DNA from: Myxococcales bacterium
Lineage (GTDB): Bacteria; Myxococcota_A; Polyangia; Haliangiales; Haliangiaceae
DNA length: 64,000 nucleotides
Assembly: GCA_016717005.1 (NCBI GenBank)
Contig: JADJUF010000049.1
Coordinates: forward strand, 310,001-374,000
Direction of reading: 5' to 3'
The notes under the pieces are model-generated. The model did no database searches. It was not told the origin of the DNA and saw nothing but the letters and a program-made list of their open reading frames with translations. This document shows, one piece after another, positions 11,133 through 27,957 of the stretch. Every line of letters starts with the position of its first letter. Within the stretch, counting starts at the first letter, position 1. The translations under genes and the position numbers were made by a program.

Positions 11133-12491
11133 TCACGCCCCGCGCCGGTGCCAGGCGGCGATCGCCGCCGCGTAGACCTGCTTGAGCGGGACCCCGGCCG
11201 CGCGCGCCGCCGCCAGGCAGGCGTCGTGCTCAGGCGCGGCGTTGACCACGGCGCCCTCGGCGTCGCGCGCCACCTTGATCGCGATCGGCCCGTGCTCGGT
11301 CTCGACCACGACCAGCGCGCGCGCCAGCACGGTGCGCTCGACCCGATCGAACCGGACGCCGATCGTCGTGGTCTCGCGCAGGATCGCCGCCACCACCGCC
11401 GGGCGCGCCGCCGCCGACGCCAGGGCCGTGAGCGCCAGGGCCGGCCGGCCCTTCTTCATCGTGATCGCGGTCCACCACGCGTCGACCGCGCCGGCCGCGA
11501 GCGCGTGCTCGATCGCGTGGGCGGCGATCTCGGGCGACAGGTCGTCGCAGTTGGCCTCGATCCGCCACAGCTCGTCGCCGCCGGCGGCCTGCGGCGTCAG
11601 CGCCGTCACCCGGACCACGTTGGGTCGATCGGCCAGGTCCATGTCGCCGGCGCCCCAGCCGATCGCCACCGCGGCGCCGGTCGGGGCCGGGGTCCAGGCG
11701 GTGACCGCGTGGGCCAGGATCGCGGCGCCGGTCGGCGTCGTCAGCTCGCGCGCGACGCCGCCGTCGGTCATGATCCCGCCGCACCGCCGCATGATCTCGA
11801 GCGCCGCCGGCGACGGCACCGGCAGCACGCCGTGGGCGCACCGGACCGTGCCGCTGCCCATCGCCACCCGCGCGCACGACACCGACGCCGGCGCCAGATA
11901 GGCCAGCGCCGCCGCCGTCCCGACGATGTCGACCACCGAGTCGATCGCCCCGACCTCGTGGAACACCACCTCCTCGACCTCGACCCCGTGCAGCGTGGCC
12001 TCGGCCACCGCCACCCGGTCGAACATGTCGAGCGCCCGGCGCTTGACCTCGGGCATGAGCGACGAGCTGTCGATCCGCGCCCGGATCTCGCCGTAGTGGT
12101 GGTGATCGTGGCCGTGGCCGTGGCCGGTGGCGGGCGCGTCGTCGTCGCCGTGGGCGTGCATCGCGTCGTCGCCGTGGGCGTGGTCGTGGCCGTGGCCGTG
12201 CTCGTGGCCGGGCGGGTGGACGTGGCCGTGGTCGTGGCCGCCCCAGACCGGCCCGCCGGTCGCGACCTTGACGTCGATCGCCGCGAGGCCGGCCTTGATC
12301 ACGCGGCGCGCGCTCAGCCGCGCGGGCGCGACGCCGACCGCCTTGATCGCGTCGCGGACCGCCTCGATCGGCACGCCCAGATCGAGCAGCGCGCCCAGGG
12401 TCATGTCGCCGGCGATGCCGCTGGCGCAGTCGAGGTGCAGGTGCAGCCCGCGCAGCTCGCGCCCCGCGCCCAGCGAGCGCGCGCGGATCAT
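11133..12491 (-). CDS. larC: Nickel-pincer cofactor biosynthesis protein LarC
   Basis: 452 residues from ATG 12491. The N-terminus [22 protein letters not shown], the central [15 protein letters not shown] and [10 protein letters not shown], and the C-terminal [10 protein letters not shown] and TTIGVRF...R segments are typical of LarC (UPF0272), the CTP-dependent cyclometallase that inserts nickel into the pyridinium bis-thiocarboxylate cofactor. Between residues about 86 and 132 it has a His-rich insert with 18 His, plausibly a nickel reservoir. It is one uninterrupted frame, unlike species that make LarC by frameshifting. The start overlaps the larB stop by 4 bp (ATGA). The larE and larA genes needed for the full pathway are not in this window. 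Confidence 0.92.
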   Translation of the reverse strand: MIRARSLGAGRELRGLHLHLDCASGIAGDMTLGALLDLGVPIEAVRDAIKAVGVAPARLSARRVIKAGLAAIDVKVATGGPVWGGHDHGHVHPPGHEHGHGHDHAHGDDAMHAHGDDDAPATGHGHGHDHHHYGEIRARIDSSSLMPEVKRRALDMFDRVAVAEATLHGVEVEEVVFHEVGAIDSVVDIVGTAAALAYLAPASVSCARVAMGSGTVRCAHGVLPVPSPAALEIMRRCGGIMTDGGVARELTTPTGAAILAHAVTAWTPAPTGAAVAIGWGAGDMDLADRPNVVRVTALTPQAAGGDELWRIEANCDDLSPEIAAHAIEHALAAGAVDAWWTAITMKKGRPALALTALASAAARPAVVAAILRETTTIGVRFDRVERTVLARALVVVETEHGPIAIKVARDAEGAVVNAAPEHDACLAAARAAGVPLKQVYAAAIAAWHRRGA

Positions 12492-13275
12492 CGGGCGGCT
12501 CCCGCGCGCCGCGCCGCCCGGGCCGAGCGCACCGCCGCCACCGCCGCGCCGAAGCCGTTGTCGATGTTGACGACCGCGACGCCCGGCGCGCACGACGACA
12601 GCATCGCGGCCAGCGCGACCCAGCCGCCGGCGCCGACGCCGTAGCCGACGCTGGTCGGCACCGCGAACAGCGGCACGTCGACGAGCCCCGCCACCACCGA
12701 CGGCAGCGCCCCCTCCATCCCGGCCACGACGATGGCCGCGTCGCAGCGGCGGATCGCCTCGACCCGGCCGAGCAGCCGGTGCAGCCCGGCGACGCCGACG
12801 TCGACGTGGCGCTCGACCTCGGCGCCGAGGAACGCCGCGGTCACCGCCGCCTCCTCGGCCACCGGCAGATCGCTGGTGCCCGCGCACACGATCGCGATCG
12901 TGCCGACGGCGCCGGGCGCGGCCGGCGCGGCCGGGGCGACGACCACGGCCCGCGCCACCGGCGCGTAGGTCGCGCCGGCGACGGTCGCGCACACGTGCTC
13001 GGCCTTCTCGGCGCTGACCCGGGTCGCCAGCGCGCCGCGGCCGCCGGCGGCGAGGCCGCGGACGATCGCGGCGATCTGCTCGGCGGTCTTCCACTCGCCC
13101 AGCACCACCTCGGGCACGCCGGTGCGATCGGCGCGGGCGCGGTCGAGCAGCGCGTCGTCGACGCCGCCGCCCAGGGCCACGGCCAGCTCGGCGGTCGCGG
13201 TGGCGGTCGGCACCCGTCCGGCGGCGACGTCGTCGAGGAGCTGGCGCAAGCGTGCTGGATCCACGATCCCTCTTA

Positions 13276-13279
<4 letters not shown>
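12488..13279 (-). CDS. larB: Pyridinium-3,5-biscarboxylic acid mononucleotide synthase LarB
   Basis: 263 residues. LarB carboxylates and hydrolyses nicotinate adenine dinucleotide in the first step of nickel-pincer cofactor synthesis. The C-terminal half is AIR-carboxylase (PurE)-like: [21 protein letters not shown], then [21 protein letters not shown] and [13 protein letters not shown], with a helical N-terminal half typical of LarB. I chose GTG 13279 because it overlaps the aat stop as GTGA; an internal GTG at 13264, preceded by AAGAGGG, is an alternative. It is followed by larC with another 4-bp overlap. Confidence 0.9.
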
Positions 13280-14016
<737 letters not shown>

Positions 14017-14103
14017 GGGGCGGCAGTCTACCCTCACCGGGATGGGCGCGATGAGCGCGCGCGCGATCTTCGCGCCGAACCCGCGTCGGCCGATCTGGCT
14101 CAG

Positions 14104-14246
14104 CCGCCGGCCATGACGCGCGGCGCGGGAGGTGCCGACGTGGGACCGGGACCGGTTCGAGTTCAGCCGGCGGATGACGCGCGGCGCGGCAGGTGCCGCC
14201 GTGGGCGTCGACCGTGGGCGTCGATCGCGGCGTCGACCGTGGTCGG
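14104..14246. repeat. Decayed copies of the 3' end of the downstream-strand deacetylase gene
   Basis: The last 67 bp of the deacetylase gene (14254-14320, reading CCGGCCATGACGCC...GGTGCCGACGTGGGCGTCGACC on the plus strand) recur in degraded form at 14104-14145 (CCGGCCATGACGCG...AGGTGCCGACGTGGG) and 14164-14220 (CGGATGACGCG...GCCGTGGGCGTCGACCGTGG), with a further piece near 14221-14246. They fill the 237-bp gap between aat and the deacetylase, and no gene is seen in it. Confidence 0.7.
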
Positions 14247-14253
14247 TGCGAGC

Positions 14254-15162
14254 TCAGGAGGCGCCGGCCATGACGCCCATCGCGGCGCGGTAGGTGCCGA
14301 CGTGGGCGTCGACCGTGGCCTCGACGGGCTCGGCGTAGCCGCCGCCCAGGGTCAGCGCCACCGGGATGCCGCGGCCGCGGAAGTGCGCGAGCACGATGCG
14401 ATCCCGCTCGGCCAGGCCGGCGGCGGTCATGGCCAGGCGCCCGAGCTTGTCGGCGGCGAGCGGGTCGACCCCGGCCTGGTACAGCACCAGGTCAGGCGTG
14501 AACCGGGCCGCGACCTCGGCCAGGCCGGCGGCGATGAGCGGCAGCACCAGCGCGTCGTCGGCGCCGTCGGGCAGCTCGACGTCGCGATCGCTGGCCGGCT
14601 TGACGAACGGGAAGTTGCGGCCGCCGTGGATCGAGTAGGTGAACACCCGCGGCTCGTCGGCGAAGATCGCCGCGGTGCCGTCGCCCTGGTGGACGTCGCA
14701 GTCGAACACCAGCACGCGCCCGACCGCGCGCTCGGCCAGGAGCGTCGCGGCGGTGACCGCGAGGTCGTTCCAGACGCAGAAGCCGCTGCCGTGATCGCGG
14801 TGGGCGTGGTGGGTGCCACCGGCCAGGTTGCCGGCGACGCCGTCGACCAGCGCCGCGCGCGCCGCCGCCAGCGTGCCGCCGACCGACGCCAGCGACCGGG
14901 TCACCAGCGCCGGCGACCACGGCAGGCCCAGCTTGCGCACCGCGCGCGGGTCGAGCGTGCCGGCCAGCATCGCGGCGACGTAGCCGGGGTCGTGGGCCCG
15001 CTCGAGGTCGACCGGGCGCGCCAGCGGCGCCGGCGCCATCATCGCCGCTGGCACGACGCCGTCATCGACCAGCCGCGCGCGCAGGCGCGCGTACTTGCCC
15101 ATCGGGAACCGATGCCCCAGCGGCAGCCACACCGCGTGGTGATCGCTATAGAAGACGCGCAC
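14254..15162 (-). CDS. Histone deacetylase/AcuC-family zinc deacetylase
   Basis: 302 residues from GTG 15162 (VRVFYSDHH...), which matches the usual family N-terminus and has a GGAG nine bases upstream; a GTG at 15180 would add six residues. Zinc and catalytic motifs are present: [19 protein letters not shown] (paired His), [11 protein letters not shown] (Asp and His zinc ligands), and [14 protein letters not shown] (third ligand Asp). It probably deacetylates acyl-lysines or acetylated amines; the bacterial substrate cannot be told. It is divergent from the OPT transporter at 15251 and stands apart from aat. Confidence 0.9.
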   Translation of the reverse strand: MRVFYSDHHAVWLPLGHRFPMGKYARLRARLVDDGVVPAAMMAPAPLARPVDLERAHDPGYVAAMLAGTLDPRAVRKLGLPWSPALVTRSLASVGGTLAAARAALVDGVAGNLAGGTHHAHRDHGSGFCVWNDLAVTAATLLAERAVGRVLVFDCDVHQGDGTAAIFADEPRVFTYSIHGGRNFPFVKPASDRDVELPDGADDALVLPLIAAGLAEVAARFTPDLVLYQAGVDPLAADKLGRLAMTAAGLAERDRIVLAHFRGRGIPVALTLGGGYAEPVEATVDAHVGTYRAAMGVMAGAS

Positions 15163-15250
15163 CGGCGAGGACTCCAGCACGGGCCTCGACCCGCGACAAG
15201 CGGGCCGCTTTCCATTGCGGCCGTGGGCCCCGCCCGGCTATTCCATCGGG

Positions 15251-17086
15251 GTGAGTTCCCACGAACCGAGCCCGTACAGCGCCGAGGTCACCGCCCGCCC
15301 GCCGCCGCGGGGCGAGCTGACCCCGGCCGCCATCATCGCGTCGGTGATCGTCGCGATCATCATGGGCTCGTCGTACCCGTACATGGTGCTGAAGCTCGGC
15401 TTCGGCCCCAACGTCAGCGTGGTCGCGGCGTTCTTCGGCTTCGTCGTGCTCAAGGCGATCGCCTGGAAGACCTACGACCGCTGGCAGAACAACATCGTCC
15501 AGACCGCCGGCACCAGCGCGGCCCAGACCGCGTTCATGTGCGTGCTGCTGGCCGCGTTCGACATGCTGCGCCACGCCGACGTCGGCTTCGCGCTCGAGCT
15601 CAACGAGTGGAAGTCGTTCGTCTGGCTCTCGATCGCCGGCCTGCTCGGCGTGCTGCTGGCGGTGCCGCTGCGCCGGCACTTCATCGTCGACGAGAAGCTG
15701 CCCTACGCCGACGGCATCGCCGCCGCCGAGACGCTGATCGTGCTCGACCCCGAGAAGGACGCGAGCGCGGAGCGCAAGCAACTCGCGGTCCAGGCGGCGT
15801 GGGCGCTGATGATCGGCCTGGTGCTGTCGGGCCTGGTGATGCTGGTCCGCGAGGACGCCAAGGTGACCGACTGGCTCAAGGAGGGCTGGGTCCCGGCCGT
15901 CGGCGTCACCGTCGCGGGCCTGCCGCTGGTGGCGATGGGGGTCGGCGTCTCGTACAGCCTGCTGAGCATCGGCTCGGGCATGCTGATCGGCCTGCGGGTC
16001 GACTGGTCGATGATCCTCGGCGGCGTGCTCGCGTGGATCGTGACGCCGTACTTCCTGATCAAGTACGGCGTCTCGACCGCCGGCGGCAAGGTGTTCTCGG
16101 CCTCGTCGTCGCGCACCGACGTGCTGTTCTGGGTGATGTGGCCGGCCACCGGCATGCTGGTCGCCGGCGGCCTGACCGCGCTCGCGCTCAAGTGGCGCCT
16201 GCTGATCGAGACCTTCACCAGCCTGAAGACCATGACGATCAGCGGCGCCGACTTCCCGCTGTCCTGGGTCGGCATCGGCGTCGGCGTGTGCTCGGTGCTG
16301 CTGTGCACGGTGCAGTACCTGCTGTTCGACATCCCGATCTGGATGACGGTCGTCGCGATCCTGCTGTCGCTGCCGCTGATGCTGGTCGGCCTGCGCGTGC
16401 TCGGCGAGACCTCGTGGGGCCCGATCAGCGCGCTGTCGAACATGATGCAGGGCCTGTTCGCCGCGGTCGCGCCCGGCCACGTCGCCGCCAACATGGTGGC
16501 CAGCGGCACCACCGGCACGGTCGCGACCTCGTCCGAGGCGATCATGCAGGACTACAAGACCGGCGACATGATCGGCTCGACCCCGCGGGCGATGACCTGG
16601 GCCCAGCTGATGGCGGTGCCGATCGGCGCCGCGTGCGTGTCGTGGATCTACCCGCAGCTGGTCTCGACCTACGGGCTCGACGGCACCGGCGACGCCCGGT
16701 GCGCCGGCGGCAGCTGCCTCAGCTCGCCGATCTCGCGCAAGTGGGCCGGCTTCGCGACGATCCTCAAGAAGGGCGTGTCGGCGCTGCCGACCTCGGCGCT
16801 GTGGGCGCTGGCGATCTTCTCGGTGCTCGGCGTCATCCTGACGGTGCTCGAGGCCAAGCCCAAGCTGCGGCGGTTCGTGCCGTCGCCGACCGGCATCGGC
16901 ATCGGCATCCTGGTGCCGTTCAGCGTGATCGCGACGATGTTCCTCGGCGGCCTGGCCGGGATCGGGTGGAAGGCCGCCGACAAGCGCTCGTACGACAAGT
17001 TCATGGTGCCGCTGGCGTCGGGCTTCATCGCCGGCGAGGCGCTGGTCGCCACGATCGTCGCCATCTACTTCATCGCCGCCGGGTGA
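15251..17086 (+). CDS. OPT-family oligopeptide transporter
   Basis: 611 residues from GTG 15251; a TTG at 15215 would add 12 residues. It is a polytopic membrane protein with about 14-16 TM segments. The ELTPAAIIASVIVAIIMGSSYPYMVLKLG start, the NIVQTAGTSAAQTA segment, and LPYADGIAAAETL in the first cytoplasmic loop are characteristic of prokaryotic OPT proteins that import peptides or metal chelates. Its stop overlaps the next start (GTGA). Confidence 0.92.
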   Translation: MSSHEPSPYSAEVTARPPPRGELTPAAIIASVIVAIIMGSSYPYMVLKLGFGPNVSVVAAFFGFVVLKAIAWKTYDRWQNNIVQTAGTSAAQTAFMCVLLAAFDMLRHADVGFALELNEWKSFVWLSIAGLLGVLLAVPLRRHFIVDEKLPYADGIAAAETLIVLDPEKDASAERKQLAVQAAWALMIGLVLSGLVMLVREDAKVTDWLKEGWVPAVGVTVAGLPLVAMGVGVSYSLLSIGSGMLIGLRVDWSMILGGVLAWIVTPYFLIKYGVSTAGGKVFSASSSRTDVLFWVMWPATGMLVAGGLTALALKWRLLIETFTSLKTMTISGADFPLSWVGIGVGVCSVLLCTVQYLLFDIPIWMTVVAILLSLPLMLVGLRVLGETSWGPISALSNMMQGLFAAVAPGHVAANMVASGTTGTVATSSEAIMQDYKTGDMIGSTPRAMTWAQLMAVPIGAACVSWIYPQLVSTYGLDGTGDARCAGGSCLSSPISRKWAGFATILKKGVSALPTSALWALAIFSVLGVILTVLEAKPKLRRFVPSPTGIGIGILVPFSVIATMFLGGLAGIGWKAADKRSYDKFMVPLASGFIAGEALVATIVAIYFIAAG

Positions 17087-17616
17087 CCGCCTTCAGCGCC
17101 GAGCTGGCCCGGCTGAGCAAGCGCCTGGCCGACCTGCGGACCCGGGCCGCGGCCGCGCCGCTGACGCGGCCGCACCTGCGCGAGCTCGAGCGCACCGCCG
17201 ACGCGCTGACGGCGCTGGTGCCGCGCCTGGCCGCCGCCGACGCGGCCCTGACCGAGAGCCGGGGCCTGGAGCTCGAGGACACCCGCGCCGAGCTGGCCCA
17301 GGTGCGCACCCTCGATCTCGACGCCGCGATGGTGGTGGTGCGGGCCCAGCGCGACGCCGGCCGGGTGCGCTCGGCGGCGCGCGGCTACTGGCGGCTGGTG
17401 CGCCGCGCCCCGCGGGACCGGGCCTGGGTCGATCGCCTCGCCGGCTTCGGCCACCTGCTCGATCAATACGGCGACGTCCGCGGCGCCGGCATGTGCCGCG
17501 CCGTGGCCGGGTCGCTGATCGACGGCTGGTGGCGCGACCCGATCGCGCTCGGCACCGTCGAGCACGCCCTGGCCGAGGTGCGGGTCGAGTGGGCGGCGCT
17601 GCCCGAAGGGGTTTGA
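17083..17616 (+). CDS. Hypothetical helical protein coupled to the OPT transporter
   Basis: 177 residues from GTG 17083, overlapping the OPT stop by 4 bp, so it is translated with the transporter. It is Ala/Leu/Arg-rich and predicted all-helical (ELARLSKRLADLRTRAAAAPL, LRELERTADALTALVPRLAAADAAL), with a WWRDP...EHALAEVRVEW end; there is no signal peptide or TM. I do not recognise the family. Being tied to OPT suggests an accessory role, by position only. Confidence 0.65.
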   Translation: MTAFSAELARLSKRLADLRTRAAAAPLTRPHLRELERTADALTALVPRLAAADAALTESRGLELEDTRAELAQVRTLDLDAAMVVVRAQRDAGRVRSAARGYWRLVRRAPRDRAWVDRLAGFGHLLDQYGDVRGAGMCRAVAGSLIDGWWRDPIALGTVEHALAEVRVEWAALPEGV

Positions 17617-17647
17617 ATCCGCGCACCGGGCGAGGCACAGTGGCGCC

Positions 17648-18226
17648 ATGCGCTGCCTGGCCGTCGCGATCCTCGCGCTGATCGCGTGCGACAACCGCCA
17701 CGAGGCCCGGGTCGGCGCCGCGATCCTGCCGCAGGCCAACGCGACGATCGCCGCGCCGTCGGGCACCACCACGGTGGTCATCACGCCCGGCGAAACCCCG
17801 CCCCTGCCGGCCGGCCCGATCGCCCTGGCGATCGACGTGAACGTGCCCTGGACCCAGATCGAGGCGCTGGTGCGGGCCTCGCCGGCGCCGACGCTGCTGG
17901 TCGGCTATTACAACCGCAAGCGCGCGTTCCCGTTCGAGGACACGCTCGCGGACGGCCCGAGCCTGCGCCTGACCGCCACCGCCGGCGGCAAGTTCTGCGT
18001 GCGCGCGCCCGGCGTCGAGCTGGCCTACTGCCTCGAGAGCGCCGACCGCCGTCACATCAGCGCCGCGTTCGTGCGCGAGGTGATGCGCAAGGCCGTCGAT
18101 GAGTACGGCCTGACCCAGGCCCGGCTCGACATCGACCCGACGATCCTGTGGGCCGATCTGGTGCGCGCCCTCGACGGCACCCGCACCTGCTGCAAGGTGC
18201 CGGTCAAGGTGGCGCTGCGGCGCTGA
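17648..18226 (+). CDS. Hypothetical lipoprotein
   Basis: 192 residues from ATG 17648. The N-terminus MRCLAVAILALIACDN is a short lipoprotein signal with Cys at residue 14. After a Thr/Pro-rich linker come an IDVNVPWTQIEALVRASPAPTLLVGY stretch, a small beta region with paired Cys, and a helix-strand end (VREVMRKAVDEYGLTQARLDIDPTILWADLVRALDG). The last part has the flavour of ExbD/TolR-type domains, but the match is too weak to name. It lies 31 bp after the previous gene. Confidence 0.65.
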   Translation: MRCLAVAILALIACDNRHEARVGAAILPQANATIAAPSGTTTVVITPGETPPLPAGPIALAIDVNVPWTQIEALVRASPAPTLLVGYYNRKRAFPFEDTLADGPSLRLTATAGGKFCVRAPGVELAYCLESADRRHISAAFVREVMRKAVDEYGLTQARLDIDPTILWADLVRALDGTRTCCKVPVKVALRR

Positions 18227-18228
18227 GT

Positions 18229-18579
18229 TTCCAGGGAGGCCTGTCGCCCGGCCCAGGCAGGTGCAGGGGTGCGCCGACGTCCGAGGTCGCATCCAGCCCG
18301 GCCGGCACCTCGAGGGGCAAGCCCCGACAGGGCCCCTACCCACGACGCGAGACTCCCGTCGCGACGCGGGACGCCCGCAGCGCGGACCGCGCCCAGTCGA
18401 GATACCGACCGGCGCCAGGCCCCAGCGGGCCGGTCGACGGCCCTGGCCGGGTGTCCCCGGACCGTCACGGAAGGGCGCCCCCCCGGCGTCACCGGACCGT
18501 CACGGAAGGCCGCGCGCGAGCCGCGCGAATCTCCAGACGCCGGCTTTTCTTCGCCGAGGAACTTGGGCAGGGTGAGGTC
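18229..18579. other. 351-bp gap upstream of mgtE with a short direct repeat
   Basis: No gene is seen. CCGGACCGTCACGGAAGG occurs at 18457-18474 and exactly again at 18492-18509, 35 bp apart. I looked for an Mg-sensing (M-box-like) leader because mgtE follows, but saw no convincing conserved helices. Confidence 0.5.
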
Positions 18580-20091
<1,512 letters not shown>

Positions 20092-20324
20092 GCACCCGAT
20101 CGGCGCGCCGTCCGCCGCGCACGTCGCGCTTGACGCGCGGCCGCGCCGCGGCTATCGATCGAGGGTCGACGCCGCGGGCGCCGACGTCGATGCGGAGCTG
20201 AGCGCCCTTCCACCGTCCCGTGACCGCCCTACGGCGGCCGGGTCCATGTGCCCCGTCCGCGCCGCCGCGCCGGACGAGGTCACGCCTGCCGCTCCCGCTT
20301 GGGCCCTGCGCCCGAGGAGGCCCC

Positions 20325-21815
<1,491 letters not shown>

Positions 21816-21828
<13 letters not shown>

Positions 21829-22169
21829 AAGAACCGCTCGGCGATGATCTTGCCGTCCTGCCAGCGCCGCTGCGTGATCTGCGTGTACGTCATCCGCGGC
21901 ATGCCCTTGAGCGTGAAGTCGTTCATCCACTCCGAGTACGACACGTCACCCTCGACCGCGACGTTGGTGCAGCTCGCGCCGTGGAACGCCTCGAGCATCT
22001 CGAAGAACTTGTGCTCGTAGTCGCGGCACGCGGCCTTGCCGACGCGGGCCGGCTCGCTGTTCTCCTGCATCGTGACGTCGTCGGCGTAGAGCTCCTCGAA
22101 CGCCTCCATCGCCTTGCCGGTCATGATCGCCTGGTTCATCTGGTCCTCGAGCTCACGGATCGTCGCCAT
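21816..22169 (-). CDS. SnoaL-like/NTF2-fold polyketide-cyclase-type protein
   Basis: 117 residues from ATG 22169, preceded by GGAGG six bases upstream. The pattern is that of a compact NTF2-like cone: helix ELEDQMNQAIMTGKAMEAFEELYADDVTMQEN, then EHKFFEMLEAFHGASCTNVAVEGDVSYSEWMNDFTLKG and the strand end ITQRRWQDGKIIAERFFYTR. Such stand-alone proteins are isomerases, cyclases or ligand binders; the substrate is unknown. It overlaps the ABC-F 3' end by 13 bp in convergent orientation. Confidence 0.82.
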
Positions 22170-22317
22170 CGCTGCCTCCTTGGTTGGTGCGCTCACCGTA
22201 GGCGCGCGCGGCGCCGACGACAATCGGCCCCCGGCGGACGCACCGTTGCGGCCCGAACAACAATCACCGTCGGCGATCTCGTCGCTTTCGTCGGCATCCG
22301 GTGGCGCCCCCCCGGCA

Positions 22318-23229
22318 ATGGGGGTAGCTTGCACGCGCTTGCTGCCCACCCGCGTCTACCACTACCGCGATCCCGCCGCCGTCATCCTCGGCCTCAAGGA
22401 GCTGCGCAAGAAGGGCCTGACCCCGCGCGGCCTCTTGTTCGTCGCGCTCGATCCGCGCGGCGAGACCTACCTGGCGGTGCCCGAGGATCTCGACGCGGTC
22501 GCCAACGTCCGGGTCGGCGACAAGATGTCGCTCGAGCCGCCGTTCGAGGGCCGCTACTTCCACTTCGACGCGGTCCACCGCCTGCCGGGGGACACGGTCC
22601 TGTGGAACGGCGATCGCCGGCTCGGCGACACCGGCAGCGCGCCCGAGGTCGCGTGCGCGATCGCCGAGTGGTGCAAGGGCTCGAGCGCCAAGAACGTGTT
22701 CCTCGGCTGCACCCCGCACCAGCCGGCGTCGTGGTGGACCGCCGACCATCGCTCGCCGGTCGTCGACCTCCACGCCCGCGGGCTGGTCGACACGGTCGTG
22801 ACGACGTCGGGCCTGCTGGCCCGCCGCATCAACGAGCCGGCGCTGTTCCACGTCGACTTCGCGTCGCTGGCCGCGCACCAGGGCCCGCGCGACGGATGGC
22901 AGGAGGTGTTCCGCTCCGAGATGGGCAACGTCCTCCTGGTCGAGCGCCGCGTGCTCGGTTACCGGCTCGTGCTCACGTGCGAGCGCGGGCTGATCGAGAT
23001 CGACGTCAGCCACCTGCCCGACCTGGTCATCGAGACCGCGCGGGTCCCGATGAAGTCGGGCTTCGGCGTGGTCGGCCGCATCGACGGCGGCGCGTTCGCG
23101 GTCACGGCCGGCAAGGTCGAGCCGTGGGGCCTGTCGGACGTCAGCCCGGCGATGCTGGTCGGCTCGCCCAACGAGACGATCCTCGATCTGCCGCGCACGC
23201 TGCGGGCGCACCCCGACGACGGCGAGTAG
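22318..23229 (+). CDS. Hypothetical protein
   Basis: 303 residues from ATG 22318. The start is not certain, since the frame is open upstream to 22114 and an internal TTG (LLPTRVYHY) is possible. It is a soluble mixed alpha/beta protein with no signal peptide: RVYHYRDPAAVILGLKELRKKGLTPRG, then FEGRYFHFDAVHRLPGD, SWWTADHRSPVVDLHARGLVD and a strand-rich end. I recognise no family. It is divergent from the SnoaL-like gene and followed by the decayed repeat at 23257. Confidence 0.65.
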   Translation: MGVACTRLLPTRVYHYRDPAAVILGLKELRKKGLTPRGLLFVALDPRGETYLAVPEDLDAVANVRVGDKMSLEPPFEGRYFHFDAVHRLPGDTVLWNGDRRLGDTGSAPEVACAIAEWCKGSSAKNVFLGCTPHQPASWWTADHRSPVVDLHARGLVDTVVTTSGLLARRINEPALFHVDFASLAAHQGPRDGWQEVFRSEMGNVLLVERRVLGYRLVLTCERGLIEIDVSHLPDLVIETARVPMKSGFGVVGRIDGGAFAVTAGKVEPWGLSDVSPAMLVGSPNETILDLPRTLRAHPDDGE

Positions 23230-23256
23230 CGCCGCGGCCAGCGCGGTCGCGTCAGC

Positions 23257-23346
23257 GGTCGCGCGTCACGGCGTGCTCCGGGCCCAGCATGCCCAGGCCG
23301 ACGGACCACCGGGTCACGGGCCGGACGGCGGCCGCAGGCCGATCAT
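23257..23346. repeat. Decayed copy of the 3' end of the 72-residue gene
   Basis: About 90 bp that mirrors 23347-23439, the end of the convergent minus-strand gene including its stop. Both contain GTCGCGCGTCACGG, GGCCCAGCA(CA)TGCCCAGGCCGAC, GGTCACGGGCC and CCGCAGGCCGAT, with substitutions and small gaps between. Its position directly after the neighbouring stop at 23229 makes a tandem duplication of the gene end the simplest reading. Confidence 0.7.
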
Positions 23347-23355
23347 CGTCGCGCG

Positions 23356-23574
23356 TCACGGGCCGTTGCCGATCACCGCGGCCCAGCACATGCCCAGGCC
23401 GACCGCGACCACCGCGGTCACGGGCCGCAGGCCGATGACCGCCGCCACGAACGCGCGCGGCCCGGCCTCGAGCCGGTCGAGCGCGGCGGCGATGCGCTCG
23501 CCCAAGGGTCGGCCCGGCGGCGTGACCATCACGCCCCGATGCTTGACGGTCCGCGCGGTGGGCACCTGGGTCAT
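23356..23574 (-). CDS. Small single-TM membrane protein
   Basis: 72 residues from ATG 23574. It has a hydrophilic N-terminus (MTQVPTARTVKHRGVMVTPP), an amphipathic GERIAAALDRLEAGPRAF, then a hydrophobic stretch of about 26 residues (VAAVIGLRPVTAVVAVGLGMCWAAVIG), and it ends two residues later. The function is unknown. The tandem partial copy of its 3' end next to it (23257) supports this being the original gene end. Confidence 0.55.
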   Translation of the reverse strand: MTQVPTARTVKHRGVMVTPPGRPLGERIAAALDRLEAGPRAFVAAVIGLRPVTAVVAVGLGMCWAAVIGNGP

Positions 23575-23623
23575 GGATCCAGTATGCCGCGCGCGTCGTC
23601 CGCGGCGACCGAGATCGCCGCGC

Positions 23624-23649
23624 GTGCGACCCGGATCACCGGGTCGCAC
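23624..23649 (-). terminator. Perfect 11-bp hairpin after the Cys-rich lipoprotein gene
   Basis: GTGCGACCCGG (23624-23634) and CCGGGTCGCAC (23639-23649) with loop ATCA. It lies 20 bp downstream of the stop of the large minus-strand gene ending at 23670. It lacks a T-run, but its position and strength fit termination. Confidence 0.6.
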
Positions 23650-23669
23650 CTCGCCCCACGCCCACGCGG

Positions 23670-27881
<4,212 letters not shown>

Positions 27882-27957
27882 GGACGACTCCACGCTAGGG
27901 ACACAATCAAGGAGGTCGGCGGTGACGCGCGCGCGGCACCGCCGAAAGGAGCGACGA

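Noticed and set aside
9174..12644. 1,156-residue plus-strand open frame
   Set aside because: Covers the PAS kinase and larC on the opposite strand; composition is typical of antisense GC-rich frames.
15251..17086. Minus-strand frames inside the OPT transporter with hydrophobic content
   Set aside because: Antisense shadows of TM codons; no start context or motifs.
17648..18226. ExbD/TolR assignment of the lipoprotein
   Set aside because: It has a lipobox instead of the N-terminal TM anchor expected in ExbD, and the similarity of the C-terminal part is too weak.
18229..18579. Mg-sensing riboswitch upstream of mgtE
   Set aside because: Only a short direct repeat is visible; no M-box helices could be recognised.
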